Positions 63,987-64,000 of a stretch of 64,000 bases of DNA are shown one piece after another. This DNA comes from Erigeron canadensis (Eukaryota; Streptophyta; Magnoliopsida; Asterales; Asteraceae). Made by a program: the position numbers and the translations under genes. The stretch is taken from contig NC_057768.1 in the NCBI RefSeq assembly GCF_010389155.1, positions 8,368,501 to 8,432,500 of the forward strand. The letters run 5' to 3'. Under the pieces are notes generated by a model. That model had not been told where the DNA came from. It did no database searches and saw nothing but the letters and a program-made list of their open reading frames with translations. Position 1 is the first letter of the stretch. Every line of letters begins with the position of its first letter.

Positions 63987-64000
63987 GACTCCCTCTTGAC

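Overview
The window is plant nuclear DNA from a eudicot. It has spliced plant genes (a glutamate receptor-like channel, a BAHD acyltransferase and the 5' end of an L-type lectin receptor kinase) set among nested LTR retrotransposons, Helitron-like elements, MITEs, SINE-like sequences and fragments of DNA transposons. The retrotransposon set and the PIF/Harbinger-type pseudogene would fit Asteraceae, but that is inference; no marker in the sequence fixes the species.

Layout. 1-508 (-): amino end of a lectin-domain receptor kinase that runs off the left edge. 771-16086: a Ty3-gypsy-type LTR fragment split by a 13.65-kb SIRE/Maximus-type Ty1-copia element (915-14568), which has two LTRs, a 5-bp target duplication, decayed gag-pol, a three-unit hairpin repeat and a 1,369-codon extra ORF after pol with one internal stop. 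17141-24474 (+): a seven-exon GLR gene encoding 920 aa, apparently intact, with small MITE- and SINE-like insertions in its introns. 25002-29225: a Helitron-like element, a PIF/Harbinger-type MYB/SANT pseudogene with a CACTA terminus abutting its ATG, and a palindrome-rich stretch. 29226-43192: copia wreckage in both orientations (gag plus 5' LTR on -, a lone 3' LTR on +, a reverse transcriptase/RNase H pseudogene on -), two complete solo LTRs with perfect target duplications, and an array of twelve palindromic units at 33.7-34.7 kb.

44368-56685 (-): a complete three-exon BAHD acyltransferase (460 aa) whose first intron is 10.7 kb. That intron holds several copies of one Helitron-like family, a Mutator-like MITE with a perfect 9-bp target duplication, a SINE-like sequence, tandem duplications and a perfect 25-bp inverted repeat. 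57957-64000: three LTR elements of one copia group (LTRs start TGTAGATGCA) whose LTRs and leaders are full of palindromic TGACGTCA motifs.

The three host genes are unrelated in function and show no sign of being a cluster. What is least explained is structural: the palindrome array, the hairpin repeats and extra ORF of the SIRE element, and the bZIP-site-like palindromes in the TGTAGATGCA elements. No new enzymatic or defence system can be claimed from this sequence. All coordinates, splice sites and repeat boundaries were read by eye.
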